A stretch of DNA of 64,000 nucleotides from Pseudomonas khorasanensis (GCF_014268505.2 NZ_JABWQP020000003.1:310001-374000), one strand, 5' to 3'; counted from the stretch's first letter, positions 27,618-42,104 are shown. Translations and numbers: made by a program. The notes: a model not told the origin generated them from the sequence alone.

Positions 27618-28748
27618 ATGCGCGTTCTTCATTTTTTCAAAACGTACCTGCCCGACTCGGTGGGTGGCATCGAACAAGTCATCTTCCAATTGTGCGAAAG
27701 CGGCGCACATCACGGCATCGATGCGCAGGTTCTGACGCTCAGCACGGACCCTTCACCGCCTGTTGTGCAACTGGGTCAGCATGAAGTGCATCGGGCAAAG
27801 CTGGATATCCAGTTTGCTTCGACCGGGTTCTCCTGGAGCGTGTTCAAGCAGTTCCGAGAGCTGGCCGCTGAAGCCGACGTGATCAACTACCACTTCCCGT
27901 GGCCCTTCATGGACCTGGTGCATTTTGCCAGCGCACTGAAAAAGCCGAGTGTGGTCACCTATCACTCGGACATCATTCGCCAGAAGCACTTGCTCAAGCT
28001 TTACCGACCGCTGATGAACCGCTTCCTTGCCAGCGCTGACCGTATCGTCGCCGCGTCACCGAACTATCTGCACACCAGCGATGTGTTGCAGCAATTTCAG
28101 GACAAGACCCGGGTCATTCCGTACGGCTTGAACAAAGCAGGTTATCCACAGCCGGACGCTGAACGGATGAGCCGGTGGCGCCAGCGGCTTGGGGATAAGT
28201 TTTTCCTTTTTGTCGGCGTGATGCGCTACTACAAGGGTTTGCACATTCTGCTCGACGCGCTCAAGGACGTGGACTATCCGGTGGTCATCGTTGGCGCCGG
28301 TCCTCTGGAGCAGGAACTGCACGCCCAGGCCGCCGCGCTGGGCCTGCGCAATATCCATTTCCTCGGGCGTCTGAGTGACGAAGACAAAGTGGCGTTGCTG
28401 CAATTGAGCTACGCCATTGTGTTCCCCTCGCACCTGCGCTCCGAAGCGTTTGGCATTTCTTTGCTCGAAGGTGCGATGTACGGCAAACCGATGATCTCCA
28501 GCGAAATCGGTACGGGCACCAGTTACATCAATATCCACAACGAAACCGGACTGGTGGTGCCTCCGAGTCATCCGCAGGCATTTCGCGAAGCGATGCGAAC
28601 GCTGTGGGAAAACCCCGACCGCGCCGCCACCATGGGCATCAAAGCCGAAGCGCGTTATCGGCAGTTATTCACAGCCGATGACATGGGTCGCAAGTGGACG
28701 GAGCTGTATCAGGAATTACTGGAAGAGAAGGCGCTGTCCTACGCGTGA
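27618..28748 (+). CDS. wbpZ: D-rhamnosyltransferase WbpZ-like
   Basis: A 376-residue GT4 glycosyltransferase beginning MRVLHFFKTYLPDSVGGIEQ, the acceptor-binding GGIE loop of the family. It has VGVMRYYKGLHILLDAL and HLRSEAFGISLLEGAMYGKP in the donor-binding half. WbpZ of P. aeruginosa adds the first D-rhamnose to the lipid-linked primer. It follows wbpY with no gap and closes the eight-gene operon. I see no clear terminator in the 54 bp before the opposing GST gene. Confidence 0.92.
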   Translation: MRVLHFFKTYLPDSVGGIEQVIFQLCESGAHHGIDAQVLTLSTDPSPPVVQLGQHEVHRAKLDIQFASTGFSWSVFKQFRELAAEADVINYHFPWPFMDLVHFASALKKPSVVTYHSDIIRQKHLLKLYRPLMNRFLASADRIVAASPNYLHTSDVLQQFQDKTRVIPYGLNKAGYPQPDAERMSRWRQRLGDKFFLFVGVMRYYKGLHILLDALKDVDYPVVIVGAGPLEQELHAQAAALGLRNIHFLGRLSDEDKVALLQLSYAIVFPSHLRSEAFGISLLEGAMYGKPMISSEIGTGTSYINIHNETGLVVPPSHPQAFREAMRTLWENPDRAATMGIKAEARYRQLFTADDMGRKWTELYQELLEEKALSYA

Positions 28749-28802
28749 ACGAGGCCTTCGCAAGGACGCGAATTCACTCGCGCCCCGCTGAAGGCCCGCG
28801 TA

Positions 28803-29429
28803 TCACGCCGTTTTCTGCAAGCCCGCAACAGTACGCGGCATCGCCACAAAACCGGGCAAGGCTTCGATGCGTGCGAGCCAGGCGCGAACGTTGGCGTAGT
28901 CATCCAGCGAAACATTTCCCTCCGGTGCATGCGCAATGTAGCTGTAGGCGGAGACGTCCGCGATGGTCGGCTCCGCACCTGCCAGATATGGAGTTTTGCC
29001 TAATTCAAGCTCCATGACCTTGAGCAGGTTGTGCGCGCGGCCAATGACTTCCTCGGCATTGAGTTGCGCACCGAACACCGTGATCAGGCGTGCTGCCGCC
29101 GGGCCAAACGCAATCGGCCCCGCCGCTGCCGATAACCAACGCTGCACGTGGGCTGCACCTACAGGGTCGGCCGGCAGCCAGCGACCATTGCCGTATTTTT
29201 GCGCCAGATACACCAGAATCGCGTTGGAATCGGCCAGCACCACGCCGCCGTCATCAATCGCGGGCACTTGGCCGAAGCTATTGATAGCCAGGTATTGCGG
29301 CTGTTTGTGCTCGCCCTTGGCCAGATCAACGAAAATCAGCTCGGTCGGCAGTTGCAGCAGGGACAGCATCAACTCGACGCGGTGCGCGTGGCCGGAACGG
29401 GGAAAGTTGTAGAGCTTGATCGCTTGCAT
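28803..29429 (-). CDS. glutathione S-transferase family protein
   Basis: A 208-residue protein with an N-terminal thioredoxin-like domain ([18 protein letters not shown], catalytic-type Ser at about residue 12) and the glutathione-binding [19 protein letters not shown] pattern. A C-terminal all-helical domain with the family capping box ([15 protein letters not shown]) follows. It is a cytosolic detoxification or reductive enzyme; the substrate is unknown. The gene lies downstream of a LysR-family gene on the same strand with a 103-bp spacer, so co-transcription is possible but regulation by that LysR is only a guess. Confidence 0.93.
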   Translation of the reverse strand: MQAIKLYNFPRSGHAHRVELMLSLLQLPTELIFVDLAKGEHKQPQYLAINSFGQVPAIDDGGVVLADSNAILVYLAQKYGNGRWLPADPVGAAHVQRWLSAAAGPIAFGPAAARLITVFGAQLNAEEVIGRAHNLLKVMELELGKTPYLAGAEPTIADVSAYSYIAHAPEGNVSLDDYANVRAWLARIEALPGFVAMPRTVAGLQKTA

Positions 29430-29532
29430 GGTCGACTCCGCTGGATTTGGGCCTCGCTACGGGATGAGCGCGCCGATGGAGTCATCATCCACGGATTGTG
29501 AAAACAACAGAATCACCAGCCGATGCAATCGA

Positions 29533-30459
29533 TTATTTCAGCGGCTGCAATAACGCAGATGTGTTCAGTGCCGGATGCTCGCGCAGTGCTTTGACTGCAA
29601 AATCGACAAAGCTGCGGATTCGCGCCGGGGCCTTGCGCCCGCCCTGGTACACCACATGAATCGGCAGCGGCGGCAATTCAAATTCGGCAAGAACGATTTC
29701 CAGTTCGCCCGCCGCAACTTTGCACGCCACTTGATAGGACAACACTCTCGTCAGCCCAAGTCCTTTGCAGGCTGCGGTAATGGCTGCCTGGTTGGCCGTG
29801 ACGGTCAGGCGCGGTTCAGTGCGTACACCTAGCGGTTCGCCACCGTCGAGAAACGGCCAACTGCGTTGCTGACCAATCGCCGACGTCGACACCACCGGCA
29901 GCCCGGCCAACGCCTGGGGGTGATCAGGTCGACCATTTTTCGCCAGAAAATCCGGCGAAGCGCAAATGACTCGGCGCACTTCCCCGACCCGGATCGCATG
30001 CTGATTGCTGTCCGGCAACTCACCGATGCGCACCGCGATATCGATGCCCTCCTCGACCATGTTGACGACCCGATCCAGCAATAAAGCATTGATCGAAACG
30101 TCCGGATAGCGGCACAAGTAGTCGGCCATGACAGGCGTTACGAAAAGATCGCCGAAGAGCACCGGCGCGGTAATCGTCAACTGCCCACGCGGCAAGGCGT
30201 GACTGCCTGCCGCCGAGTCCTCGGCCTCTTGCACCTCAGCGAGAATCCGTCGGCAGTCATCGCAGTAACGCTGCCCGGCTTCGGTCAAATGCACGGTGCG
30301 CGTGGTGCGAACCAGCAACTGCGTACCGATGTGCTGCTCCAGCGCCGCCACCGCCCGGGTGACACTCGCCGCCGACAACCCCAGACGCCGCGCCGCCGCC
30401 GAAAAGCCTTGCTCCTGGGCAACGACAACGAAAATCTGCATTTCCTGAAAGCGGTCCAT
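29533..30459 (-). CDS. LysR family transcriptional regulator
   Basis: A 308-residue protein with the N-terminal winged helix-turn-helix (FSAAARRLGLSAASVTRAVAALEQHIG, about residues 19-45) and a two-lobe effector domain. It belongs to the large group with RTTRTVHLTEAGQRYCDDCRRIL. A GAGGAATT ribosome site precedes ATG 30459. It sits on the far side of the glmS-linked attTn7 region. The target could be the downstream glutathione S-transferase; the inducer is unknown. Confidence 0.93.
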   Translation of the reverse strand: MDRFQEMQIFVVVAQEQGFSAAARRLGLSAASVTRAVAALEQHIGTQLLVRTTRTVHLTEAGQRYCDDCRRILAEVQEAEDSAAGSHALPRGQLTITAPVLFGDLFVTPVMADYLCRYPDVSINALLLDRVVNMVEEGIDIAVRIGELPDSNQHAIRVGEVRRVICASPDFLAKNGRPDHPQALAGLPVVSTSAIGQQRSWPFLDGGEPLGVRTEPRLTVTANQAAITAACKGLGLTRVLSYQVACKVAAGELEIVLAEFELPPLPIHVVYQGGRKAPARIRSFVDFAVKALREHPALNTSALLQPLK

Positions 30460-30481
30460 GGAATTCCTCGGGGCGGATACG

Positions 30482-30507
30482 ACAATCGCAGCCGAGGCTG
30501 CGATTGT
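30482..30507. terminator. perfect 12-bp hairpin after glmS
   Basis: The arms 30482-30493 and 30496-30507 pair perfectly around a GA loop. It lies 26 bp past the glmS stop on the minus strand. There is no T tract, so it may be a weak terminator or a copy of the dispersed palindrome also seen at 14414. Confidence 0.55.
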
Positions 30508-30570
30508 TGAAGGTTGGATCAGCTGTGGATAAGTTATTCCACTGTCACTGATTTCGCCAGATTACGCGGC
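30500..30570 (-). other. predicted attTn7 site (empty)
   Basis: The Tn7 target protein TnsD recognises the last codons of glmS and directs insertion about 25 bp beyond the stop, here near 30509. No transposon ends are present, so the site is unoccupied. Assigned from gene identity and distance. Confidence 0.55.
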
Positions 30571-32366
30571 TGATCGACGTCAGTGCCCTTGAGCACAGCG
30601 ACGTAGTACGAGAGCAGCTGCAGCGGGATCGTGTAAAGGATCGGCGAAAGAATGTCGTGGATGTGGGGCATCTGCACGACGTGCGTGCCTTCGCCGTTGG
30701 TCATGCCGGCTTTTTCGTCAGCAAACACGACCAGTTCGCCGCCGCGGGCACGGACTTCCTGAAGGTTGGATTTGAGTTTTTCCAGCAGCTCGTTATTTGG
30801 CGCGACGGTGACCACCGGCATGTCGTTATCCACAAGCGCGAGCGGGCCGTGCTTCAATTCGCCGGCCGGGTAGGCTTCGGCATGGATGTAGGAGATTTCC
30901 TTGAGCTTCAAGGCCCCCTCCATCGCCACCGGGAATTGCGCACCGCGACCGAGGAACAGCGTGTGGTTTTTCTCGGCGAACAGCTCGGCGATCTTCTCCA
31001 CCGTGCCGTCCATCGCCAGCGCTTCGCCGAGGCGGGTAGGCAGGCGACGCAGTTCTTCGACCAATGTGGCTTCGACGCCATCCGCCAAGCTCCCGCGTAC
31101 CTGGCCTAACGACAGGGTGAGCAGCAGCAGGCCGACCAGTTGCGTGGTGAAGGCTTTGGTCGATGCGACGCCGATTTCGCGACCGGCCTGGGTCAGCAAG
31201 GTCAGGTCGGATTCGCGCACCAGCGAGCTGATGCCGACGTTGCAGATGGCCAGGCTGGCGAGGAAGCCAAGCTCTTTGGCGTTGCGCAGGGCCGCCAGGG
31301 TGTCGGCGGTTTCGCCGGATTGCGAGATGGTCACAAACAGCGTGTCCGGCTGCACCACCACTTTGCGGTAGCGGAACTCGCTGGCGACTTCGACCTGGCA
31401 GGGAATACCGGCCAGTTCTTCGAGCCAGTAACGGGCAACCATACCGGCGTGATAGCTGGTGCCACAGGCAACGATCTGCACGTTGCGCACTTTGGCGAAC
31501 AACTCTGCCGCTTGTGGACCGAACGCCTGAACGAGCACCTGTTTGTCGCTCAGGCGACCTTCAAGGGTGCGCTGGACCACGGTCGGTTGCTCGTGGATTT
31601 CCTTGAGCATGTAGTGGCGGAACTCGCCCTTGTCAGCAGCTTCGGCACCGTCGGTGTACTGCACGGTCTGACGTTCGACGGCCTGGCCGTTCACATCCCA
31701 GACTTGCACGTTGTCGCGGCGAATTTCGGCGATGTCGCCCTCTTCCAGATACATGAACCGGTCAGTGACTTGGCGCAGGGCCAGCTGATCGGAGGCGAGG
31801 AAGTTTTCGCCCAGACCCAGCCCGATCACCAGCGGGCTGCCACTGCGCGCGGCAACAAGGCGATCCGGCTGACTGGCGTTGATCACAGCCAGACCGTAAG
31901 CCCCGTGCAGTTCCTTGACCGTCGCCTTGAGCGCGACGGTCAGGTCAGGTTGATCCTTGAGCTTGTGCGTCAGCAGGTGGGCGATGACTTCGGTGTCGGT
32001 GTCCGACGTGAAGACGTAACCCAGGGCTTTCAACTGTTCACGCAGGGCTTCGTGGTTCTCGATGATGCCGTTGTGCACCACCGCGATATCCCCTGAAAAA
32101 TGCGGATGGGCGTTACGTTCGCACGGGGCGCCATGGGTGGCCCAGCGCGTGTGGGCGATACCAAGCCGACCGACCAGCGGGTGCTCGGCCAGTGCCATTT
32201 CCAGCTCACTGACTTTGCCCGGGCGACGCATCCGCTCCAGGGTTTCGTCATTAGTAAAGACGGCCACACCGGCGCTGTCATAGCCGCGATATTCGAGGCG
32301 CTTCAGGCCTTCGAGGAGGATGGCGGTGATATTACGTTCAGCCACCGCGCCAACAATTCCACACAT
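30534..32366 (-). CDS. glmS: glutamine-fructose-6-phosphate aminotransferase
   Basis: A 610-residue cytosolic enzyme that makes glucosamine-6-phosphate, the entry step to UDP-GlcNAc for peptidoglycan and LPS. The mature enzyme begins at Cys2 ([10 protein letters not shown]), the glutaminase nucleophile. Two SIS sugar-phosphate domains follow (about residues 285-420 and 455-600), with CGTSYHAG and [12 protein letters not shown] 32366 is used rather than the longer frame start because AGGAG lies before it and Cys must be residue 2. It follows the DeoR-family gene by 2 bp. Confidence 0.97.
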   Translation of the reverse strand: MCGIVGAVAERNITAILLEGLKRLEYRGYDSAGVAVFTNDETLERMRRPGKVSELEMALAEHPLVGRLGIAHTRWATHGAPCERNAHPHFSGDIAVVHNGIIENHEALREQLKALGYVFTSDTDTEVIAHLLTHKLKDQPDLTVALKATVKELHGAYGLAVINASQPDRLVAARSGSPLVIGLGLGENFLASDQLALRQVTDRFMYLEEGDIAEIRRDNVQVWDVNGQAVERQTVQYTDGAEAADKGEFRHYMLKEIHEQPTVVQRTLEGRLSDKQVLVQAFGPQAAELFAKVRNVQIVACGTSYHAGMVARYWLEELAGIPCQVEVASEFRYRKVVVQPDTLFVTISQSGETADTLAALRNAKELGFLASLAICNVGISSLVRESDLTLLTQAGREIGVASTKAFTTQLVGLLLLTLSLGQVRGSLADGVEATLVEELRRLPTRLGEALAMDGTVEKIAELFAEKNHTLFLGRGAQFPVAMEGALKLKEISYIHAEAYPAGELKHGPLALVDNDMPVVTVAPNNELLEKLKSNLQEVRARGGELVVFADEKAGMTNGEGTHVVQMPHIHDILSPILYTIPLQLLSYYVAVLKGTDVDQPRNLAKSVTVE

Positions 32367-32368
32367 GG

Positions 32369-33145
32369 TTATTTCTCCTGACTGACAGCCGCGCAAATCA
32401 AAGTGATTCCGCGGGCCTGAAGCTGATCCCGTGCCTCGACAGGCAGGCGATCATCGGTAATGAGGGTATGGACGCTGCTCCAGGGCAGCTCCAGGTTAGG
32501 AATCTTGCGGCCGATCTTGTCGGCCTCCACCATCACGATGACTTCTCGCGCAACGTCGGCCATCACCCTGCTGAGGCCGAGCAATTCGTTGAAGGTGGTG
32601 GTGCCGCGAACCAGATCGATGCCGTCGGCGCCGATAAACAATTGATCGAAGTCGTAAGAGCGTAGTACCTGCTCGGCTACCTGGCCCTGGAAGGACTCGG
32701 AGTGCGGGTCCCAGGTGCCGCCGGTCATCAACAACACCGGCTCGTGTTCGAGTTCGCTCAAGGCGTTGGCGACGTGCAGGGAATTGGTCATCACCACCAG
32801 GCCGGGCTGGCGTCCCAATTCGGGAATCATCGCGGCCGTGGTACTGCCACTGTCGATAATGATGCGCGCGTGCTCGCGGATACGTTGAACCGCCGCGCGG
32901 GCAATCGCCTGTTTGTAGGAAGACACGCTTTGGGCAGTTTCCGCGACCAACTCCTGAGGCATGGTGATCGCCCCGCCGTAACGGCGCAGCAAAAGACCAT
33001 GGCTTTCGAGAGCGGCCAGGTCCTTTCGAATCGTAACTTCGGAGGTTTCGAAGCGCTTGGCCAGCTCATCCACACTGACTTCGCCTTGCTCATTGAGCAA
33101 GGAAATAATGTTATGACGGCGTTGGGGCGTGTTGCGCTTTGACAT
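32369..33145 (-). CDS. glmR: DeoR family regulator GlmR
   Basis: A 258-residue protein with an N-terminal DeoR helix-turn-helix ([35 protein letters not shown]) and a C-terminal sugar-phosphate-sensing domain ([41 protein letters not shown]). It lies directly upstream of glmS with a 2-bp gap and downstream of glmU, the same place as the regulator named glmR in P. aeruginosa. It may sense an amino-sugar phosphate and control the glm genes. The ligand is not readable from sequence. Confidence 0.93.
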   Translation of the reverse strand: MSKRNTPQRRHNIISLLNEQGEVSVDELAKRFETSEVTIRKDLAALESHGLLLRRYGGAITMPQELVAETAQSVSSYKQAIARAAVQRIREHARIIIDSGSTTAAMIPELGRQPGLVVMTNSLHVANALSELEHEPVLLMTGGTWDPHSESFQGQVAEQVLRSYDFDQLFIGADGIDLVRGTTTFNELLGLSRVMADVAREVIVMVEADKIGRKIPNLELPWSSVHTLITDDRLPVEARDQLQARGITLICAAVSQEK

Positions 33146-33247
33146 GGCGGCTTAAGTTTCGATTCGAAAGATAACGAAAGCAATGAAACTCTATCGAAAG
33201 GATGCCGTCAAGACGCAGGGAGAAAAATTCAGGAAGATAGAACCTAC

Positions 33248-33336
33248 TGCGGGAGCGAGTCTGCTCGCGAAAGCTCTGCGCCAGTAACAGAAAATGTCAC
33301 TGCTAGACAGCATTCGCGAGCAGGCTCGCTCCCACA
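33248..33336. repeat. REP pair in opposite orientations (BIME-like)
   Basis: One REP at 33248-33272 (with one transition, gagtctgctcg) and an inverted copy at 33313-33336 are separated by 40 bp and can form a large hairpin. They fill the glmU-glmR spacer and could separate expression of the two genes. Confidence 0.85.
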
Positions 33337-33352
33337 AGGAACTGTGGATAAG

Positions 33353-34720
33353 TCAGGATTTTTTAATTTTTTCCGGGCGCTTCCAGCCGTCGATATTCTT
33401 CTGACGTGCTCGGCCAACCGCCAACTGAGCGTTATCCACATTCTGCGTGATGGTTGAGCCGGCAGCGGTGGTCGCACCGTTGGAGATATCCACAGGCGCG
33501 ACAAGCGAGTTGTTCGAGCCAATGAAGACATCTGCGCCCAGCACCGTTTTCCACTTGTTGGCGCCATCGTAGTTACAGGTGATGGTGCCAGCGCCGATAT
33601 TGGTGCGCGCACCGATCTCGGCGTCGCCCAGGTAGGTCAGGTGGCCAGCCTTGGCACCCTCGCCCATGTGTGCATTTTTCAGCTCAACGAAGTTACCCAC
33701 ATGGGCGCGAGCGTCGAGCACCGTGCCCGGGCGCAACCGCGCGAAAGGACCGGCATCACTGCCCTCGCCGAGAATCGCGCCCTCGATGTGGCTGTTGGCC
33801 TTGATCACCACGCCTTTGCGCAGGGTGCTGTCCTTGATCACGCAGTTCGGGCCGATCTCTACATCGTCCTCGATGACGACGTTGCCTTCGAGGATCACAT
33901 TGATATCGATCAGCACGTCGCGACCCACGGTGACTTCGCCGCGCACGTCGAAACGGGCCGGGTCACGCAGAGTGACGCCTTGGGCCATCAGCCGACGGCC
34001 TGCACGCAACTGATAGTGACGCTCCAGCTCGGCGAGCTGTTTGCGGTCATTGGCGCCCTGCACTTCCATCGGGTCGTGCGGTTGTTCAGTGGCCACGACC
34101 AGGCCATCGCTGACGGCCATCTCGATCACGTCGGTCAGGTAGTACTCGCCTTGAGCGTTGTTGTTCGACAGACGGCTCATCCAGTCGGCCAGACGACTGG
34201 CAGGGACTGCAAGGATGCCGGTATTGCCTTCAGTGATCGCCCGCTGGGCTTCGCTGGCATCCTTGTGCTCGACGATTGCGGCAACCTTGCCTTCGGCGTC
34301 ACGGACAATACGACCGTAACCGGTCGGATCGTCCAGCTCGACCGTCAACAAGCCCATCTGGCCGGGAACAACGTGCTTGAGCAAGCGCTGCAGGGTTTCG
34401 ACTTCGATCAGTGGCACATCACCGTACAGAATCAGCACGGTGTCAGCCTCGATGAATGGCACCGCCTGGGCGGTGGCATGGCCAGTACCGAGCTGTTTGT
34501 CCTGCAGCACGAAATTCAGATCATCCGCCGCCAGACACTCGCGCACGACATCGGCGCCGTGGCCGATAACGACGTGGATGCGCTGTGGATCAAGTTGCCG
34601 GGCGCTGTGGATAACATGGCCCAACATGGAATTGCCGGCAATCGGATGCAGTACTTTTGGCAGCGCCGAACGCATGCGAGTGCCTTGACCGGCCGCGAGG
34701 ATAACGATTTCGAGAGACAT
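33353..34720 (-). CDS. glmU: bifunctional GlmU (GlcN-1-P acetyltransferase / uridylyltransferase)
   Basis: A 455-residue enzyme that makes UDP-GlcNAc from glucosamine-1-phosphate. The N-terminal pyrophosphorylase has [15 protein letters not shown] (about residues 8-22) and YGDVPL; the C-terminal left-handed beta-helix acetyltransferase has hexapeptide repeats ([19 protein letters not shown], and [12 protein letters not shown]). The length is the family norm. The stop lies 2 bp from a DnaA box (33343). It is separated from the atp operon by a strong bidirectional terminator, so it is transcribed from its own promoter or by read-through. Confidence 0.97.
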   Translation of the reverse strand: MSLEIVILAAGQGTRMRSALPKVLHPIAGNSMLGHVIHSARQLDPQRIHVVIGHGADVVRECLAADDLNFVLQDKQLGTGHATAQAVPFIEADTVLILYGDVPLIEVETLQRLLKHVVPGQMGLLTVELDDPTGYGRIVRDAEGKVAAIVEHKDASEAQRAITEGNTGILAVPASRLADWMSRLSNNNAQGEYYLTDVIEMAVSDGLVVATEQPHDPMEVQGANDRKQLAELERHYQLRAGRRLMAQGVTLRDPARFDVRGEVTVGRDVLIDINVILEGNVVIEDDVEIGPNCVIKDSTLRKGVVIKANSHIEGAILGEGSDAGPFARLRPGTVLDARAHVGNFVELKNAHMGEGAKAGHLTYLGDAEIGARTNIGAGTITCNYDGANKWKTVLGADVFIGSNNSLVAPVDISNGATTAAGSTITQNVDNAQLAVGRARQKNIDGWKRPEKIKKS

Positions 34721-34780
34721 GACTGGCTACCAATCCTGGGTGGTCAGCAACTGCGACCGGGGTTTGAATTCGGAAGAAGA

Positions 34781-34809
34781 AAAAAGGGTAGCCGAGGCTA
34801 CCCTTTTTT
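34781..34809. terminator. bidirectional rho-independent terminator after atpC
   Basis: The arms AAAAAGGGTAGCC and GGCTACCCTTTTTT pair perfectly around a GA loop, giving a T tract in both directions. It ends the atp operon 29 bp after the atpC stop. Confidence 0.92.
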
Positions 34810-34837
34810 ATCAATCGCACAACAAGCGGCTGGCGGA

Positions 34838-35263
34838 TTAACCGCCAAACTTCTTGCGGATCTGCTGAACGGTGCGCAGCTGAGCTGCAGCCTCGGCCAG
34901 ACGTGTGGCAGCGGCGCCGTAATCGAAGTCCGCGCCTTTTTCGTTCAGGGCATTCTCGGCAGCCTTGAGAGCTGCTTGAGCCTGAGCTTCATCCAGGTCG
35001 GCAGCACGTTGCACGGTATCGGCAAGTACCTTGACCATGTTCGGCTGAACCTCGAGGAAACCACCGGAGATGTAGAACACCTCGGCTTCCCCGCCTTGCT
35101 TGATCAGGCGGATCGGACCTGGCTTCAGATTAGTGATCAGCGGCGCGTGACCCAGAGCGATACCAAGATCACCCAGTGCACCGTGCGCAATCACCATCTC
35201 GACCAGGCCGGAAAAGATTTCCCCTTCCGCGCTGACGATATCGCAATGGACTGTCATAGCCAT
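34838..35263 (-). CDS. atpC: ATP synthase F1 epsilon subunit
   Basis: A 141-residue subunit with the N-terminal beta-sandwich ([20 protein letters not shown], then [19 protein letters not shown]) and a C-terminal helical hairpin that regulates ATP hydrolysis. It is the last gene of the atp operon, 45 bp after atpD and immediately before the terminator. An ATG at the third codon is also possible. Confidence 0.97.
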   Translation of the reverse strand: MAMTVHCDIVSAEGEIFSGLVEMVIAHGALGDLGIALGHAPLITNLKPGPIRLIKQGGEAEVFYISGGFLEVQPNMVKVLADTVQRAADLDEAQAQAALKAAENALNEKGADFDYGAAATRLAEAAAQLRTVQQIRKKFGG

Positions 35264-35308
35264 CTGATTGCCTCAACCTAAATTAGCGCCCGTTGCCGGG
35301 CGCCGGGA

Positions 35309-36715
<1,407 letters not shown>

Positions 36716-37576
36716 TTAAACCGCGGCAGCGCCGCCGACGATTTCCGAGATCTCTTGGGTGATCGCAGCCTGACGCGCCTTGTTGTAGATCAGCTGCAAA
36801 TCGCTGATCAAATCACCGGCGTTGTCGGTAGCGTTCTTCATCGCGATCATCCGCGCAGCTTGTTCAGCCGCGTTGTTCTCGACCACCGCCTGGTAGACCT
36901 GCGACTCGACGTAACGGACCATCAAGCCATCAAGCAGCTCTTTGGCGTCCGGTTCGTAGAGATAGTCCCAGTGGTGCTTGAGATCCTGATCCGGGGTTGC
37001 CACCAGTGGAATCAACTGCTCCACGGTAGGCTGTTGCGTCATGGTGTTGATGAACTTGTTGGACACCACGGACAGGCGGTCAATACGGCCGTCCAGGTAG
37101 GCATCCAGCATCACCTTGACGCTGCCGATCAGATCATTGATCGACGGCTCTTCACCCAGGTGGCTGATAGCTGCAACGACGTTACCGCCGAAGTTGCGGA
37201 AAAAGGCCGCACCCTTGCTACCAACGACACACAGATCAATCTCGACGCCGTTTTCGCGGTTTACCGCCATGTCCTTGACCAGGGCCTTGAACAGGTTGGT
37301 GTTCAAGCCACCGCACAAACCACGGTCACTGCTCACGACGACATAACCGACACGCTTGATGGCGCGGTCGATCATGAACGGGTGGCGGTATTCCGGGTTG
37401 GCGTTGGCCAGATGCCCAATTACCTGGCGGATACGCTCCGCATAAGGACGGCTAGCAGCCATGCGCATTTGTGCCTTGCGCATTTTGCTGACCGCCACTT
37501 TTTCCATGGCGCTGGTAATCTTTTGCGTGCTTTTGATGCTCGCAATCTTACTGCGAATCTCTTTTGCGCCTGCCAT
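36716..37576 (-). CDS. atpG: ATP synthase F1 gamma subunit
   Basis: A 286-residue central-stalk subunit. The N-terminal helix [21 protein letters not shown] and the C-terminal helix [29 protein letters not shown] form the rotating coiled coil; [13 protein letters not shown] is also characteristic. It is spaced 50 bp after atpA. Confidence 0.98.
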   Translation of the reverse strand: MAGAKEIRSKIASIKSTQKITSAMEKVAVSKMRKAQMRMAASRPYAERIRQVIGHLANANPEYRHPFMIDRAIKRVGYVVVSSDRGLCGGLNTNLFKALVKDMAVNRENGVEIDLCVVGSKGAAFFRNFGGNVVAAISHLGEEPSINDLIGSVKVMLDAYLDGRIDRLSVVSNKFINTMTQQPTVEQLIPLVATPDQDLKHHWDYLYEPDAKELLDGLMVRYVESQVYQAVVENNAAEQAARMIAMKNATDNAGDLISDLQLIYNKARQAAITQEISEIVGGAAAV

Positions 37577-37626
37577 GTAACACCTATCAGGTTAGCAAGC
37601 GGGAGCCTCGCGGCTCCCGCTGCGGC

Positions 37627-39171
37627 TTACCAGGTTTGGGTGGCCTTGAACTTCTCGATACCGGCTTTCATGCCAGCGTCGATTTCGTCATTGAAGTCAC
37701 CTTTAACGTTGATCTTGGCCATCAAATCGGCGTGATCGCGGTTGAAGAAAGCGATCAGCGCTTGTTCGAAGCTGCCGATCTTGGCGATTTCAATGTCAGT
37801 CAGGAACCCACGCTCAGCGGCATACAGCGACAGCGCCATGTCAGCGATCGACATTGGGGCGTATTGCTTCTGCTTCATCAGCTCGGTAACGCGCTGACCA
37901 TGCTCAAGTTGCTTGCGGGTGGCTTCGTCCAGGTCAGAAGCGAACTGGGCGAATGCCGCCAGTTCACGGTACTGAGCCAGAGCGGTACGGATACCACCGG
38001 AGAGCTTCTTGATGATCTTGGTCTGAGCGGCACCACCCACACGGGATACCGAAACACCGGCGTTCACTGCAGGGCGGATGCCCGAGTTGAACATGGCCGA
38101 TTCCAGGAAGATCTGACCGTCGGTGATGGAAATCACGTTGGTCGGAACGAACGCGGAAACGTCGCCAGCCTGGGTTTCGATGATCGGCAGCGCGGTCAGG
38201 GAACCGGTTTTGCCGGTCACTGCGCCGTTGGTGAACTTCTCTACGTATTCTTCCGAAACGCGGGATGCGCGCTCCAGCAGACGGGAGTGGAGATAGAACA
38301 CGTCGCCTGGGTAAGCTTCACGGCCTGGTGGACGGCGCAGCAGCAGGGAAATCTGGCGGTAAGCCACTGCTTGCTTGGACAGGTCGTCATAAACGATCAG
38401 CGCGTCTTCACCGCGGTCGCGGAAGAATTCACCCATGGTGCAACCGGAGTACGGTGCCAGGAATTGCAGCGCAGGAGATTCCGAAGCACTGGCAGCCACG
38501 ATGATCGTGTTGGCCAGGGCGCCGTTTTCTTCCAGCTTGCGAACCACGTTGGCGATGGTCGATTGCTTCTGACCGATGGCTACGTAGACGCAGAAAATGC
38601 CGCTGTTCTTCTGGTTGATGATCGCGTCGATCGCCAGAGCGGTTTTACCGATCTGACGGTCACCGATGATCAGCTCACGCTGGCCACGGCCGACAGGGAT
38701 CATGGCATCGACAGCCTTGTAGCCAGTCTGTACAGGCTGGTCTACCGACTTACGCCAGATCACGCCTGGAGCAACTTTCTCGACCGCGTCGGTCTCGGTG
38801 TTGCCCAGTGGACCTTTACCGTCAACAGGGTTACCCAGCGCATCGACTACGCGGCCCAGCAATTCCTTACCAACAGGAACTTCGAGGATGCGGCCGGTGC
38901 ACTTGGCGCTCATGCCTTCAGCCAGAGACTGGTAGGAGCCCAATACAACGGCACCTACGGAGTCTTGCTCCAGGTTGAGGGCCATACCGTAGACGCCGCC
39001 CGGAAACTCGATCATCTCGCCGTACATGACGTCGGCCAGACCGTGAATCCGCACGATGCCGTCAGATACGCTGACGACAGTGCCTTCGTTACGGGCTTGG
39101 GAGGTCACATCGAGCTTGTCGATGCGGCCCTTGATAATTTCACTTATTTCGGAAGGATTGAGTTGCTGCAT
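37627..39171 (-). CDS. atpA: ATP synthase F1 alpha subunit
   Basis: The 514-residue non-catalytic nucleotide-binding subunit. It has Walker A GDRQIGKT (about residues 169-176), Walker B-like ALIVYDDL, and the conserved arginine-finger region [10 protein letters not shown]. Its start [17 protein letters not shown] is typical. It follows atpH by 21 bp. Confidence 0.98.
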   Translation of the reverse strand: MQQLNPSEISEIIKGRIDKLDVTSQARNEGTVVSVSDGIVRIHGLADVMYGEMIEFPGGVYGMALNLEQDSVGAVVLGSYQSLAEGMSAKCTGRILEVPVGKELLGRVVDALGNPVDGKGPLGNTETDAVEKVAPGVIWRKSVDQPVQTGYKAVDAMIPVGRGQRELIIGDRQIGKTALAIDAIINQKNSGIFCVYVAIGQKQSTIANVVRKLEENGALANTIIVAASASESPALQFLAPYSGCTMGEFFRDRGEDALIVYDDLSKQAVAYRQISLLLRRPPGREAYPGDVFYLHSRLLERASRVSEEYVEKFTNGAVTGKTGSLTALPIIETQAGDVSAFVPTNVISITDGQIFLESAMFNSGIRPAVNAGVSVSRVGGAAQTKIIKKLSGGIRTALAQYRELAAFAQFASDLDEATRKQLEHGQRVTELMKQKQYAPMSIADMALSLYAAERGFLTDIEIAKIGSFEQALIAFFNRDHADLMAKINVKGDFNDEIDAGMKAGIEKFKATQTW

Positions 39172-39192
39172 TGCTCTGCTGCCCCTTCAAAC

Positions 39193-39729
39193 TCAAGATT
39201 TCAATGCTTCGGCAAGTTTCGCGATTTTGCCGCGAATCGAGCCATCGATAACCAGGTCGCCGGCGCGGATCACGACACCACCAATCAAGGCAGCGTCCTC
39301 CGCAACTTGCAGGCGCACTTCCCGGTTGAGTCGTGCACTGAGAACCTTGGCGAGTTTGTCTTGCTGTTCTTGGTTCAATGCAAATGCACTGGTTACTTCA
39401 ACGTCTACCGACTTCTCTTGCTCGGCCTTGTACAGGTCGAAAAGAGCGGCGATCTCCGGCAGAAGCGGGAGACGGTCGTTTTCGGCAACGACGTTGATGA
39501 AGTTCTGTGCCTTGGCATCAAACTTGTCGCCGCACACGTCAATGAACGTGGCGGCCTTTTCTGCGCTCGTCAGTCGCGGGGCCTTGAGCACGCGCTGCAT
39601 GGTGTCGTCTTGCGACACCGCTGCTGCCAGGCCGAGCATGGCTGACCAATTGGCCAGTTGCTGGTGGGCCTGAGCGTGCTCGAAGGCCGCCTTAGCGTAA
39701 GGTCGGGCCAACGTGGTCAGTTCTGCCAT
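39193..39729 (-). CDS. atpH: ATP synthase F1 delta subunit
   Basis: A 178-residue peripheral-stalk subunit with the N-terminal helical bundle ([21 protein letters not shown]) and the C-terminal [27 protein letters not shown] signature. It joins F1 to the b-subunit stalk. It lies 12 bp after atpF. Confidence 0.97.
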   Translation of the reverse strand: MAELTTLARPYAKAAFEHAQAHQQLANWSAMLGLAAAVSQDDTMQRVLKAPRLTSAEKAATFIDVCGDKFDAKAQNFINVVAENDRLPLLPEIAALFDLYKAEQEKSVDVEVTSAFALNQEQQDKLAKVLSARLNREVRLQVAEDAALIGGVVIRAGDLVIDGSIRGKIAKLAEALKS

Positions 39730-39741
39730 GATCGCCCTCGC

Positions 39742-40212
39742 TTAGATTTCAGCAGCCAGTTGGTTAACCAGCTCTGCGTGCGCGTTTTGATCGATTGTGG
39801 CACCCAGGATCTTCTCGGCGCCGCCGACAGCCAGCAAGCCCACTTGGGCACGCAGCTTGTCTTTGACGCTGTTCAGTTCCTGTTCGATCTCGGCTTGAGC
39901 CTGAACCTTCACACGGTCAGCGTCGATACGGGCTTTTTCAACAGCCTCTTCGACGATCTGGTTACCGCGTTTCTTGGCTTGCTCGATGATTTCAGCTGCC
40001 TGAGCTTTCGCTTCGCGCAGTTGCTGACCCGCTTTTTCTTGGGCCAACTCCAGGTCGCGAGCTGCACGGCTGGCAGCGTCCAGACCATCAGCGATCTTCT
40101 TTTGACGTTCGTGCAGAGCAGCGATGACCGGAGGCCACACATACTTCATGCAGAACAGTACAAAAATCAGGAACGCAACGGACTGGCCAATCAGGGTCGC
40201 ATTAATGTTCAC
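39742..40212 (-). CDS. atpF: ATP synthase F0 b subunit
   Basis: A 156-residue protein with one N-terminal membrane helix ([26 protein letters not shown]) and a long charged coiled coil forming the peripheral stalk. The start is GTG at 40212, with GAGGT seven bases before it. It is 59 bp after atpE. Confidence 0.97.
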   Translation of the reverse strand: MNINATLIGQSVAFLIFVLFCMKYVWPPVIAALHERQKKIADGLDAASRAARDLELAQEKAGQQLREAKAQAAEIIEQAKKRGNQIVEEAVEKARIDADRVKVQAQAEIEQELNSVKDKLRAQVGLLAVGGAEKILGATIDQNAHAELVNQLAAEI

Positions 40213-40271
40213 GCCAACACCTCGCAGTTACGTTGTCCATCACACCAGATTACTCGGAAGACTCCGGGTAA

Positions 40272-41956
<1,685 letters not shown>

Positions 41957-42030
41957 CACTATTGCTCTCCAATGGTCGGCTGCCAGAATTCAATAACTTG
42001 GCATAATTTGTGCCGACAAAATGCGCGCAG

Positions 42031-42059
42031 AGTATAGGGGCGGTTCTGCCCCTATTCAA
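42031..42059 (-). promoter_or_regulatory. sigma-70 promoter of the atp operon
   Basis: Reading the minus strand: -35 TTGAAT (42054-42059), 17 bases, -10 TATACT (42031-42036). The start of transcription would be near 42024, about 68 bp before atpI. Spacing and both boxes are near consensus. Confidence 0.8.
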
Positions 42060-42104
42060 CTGTCAGGTAGTGATTTCCGACTGCGCGCTACATGAGGAAA
42101 TGTT

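Noticed and set aside
37564..39645. 693-codon open frame opposite atpA and atpH
   Set aside because: An antisense shadow; the atp genes on the other strand are certain.
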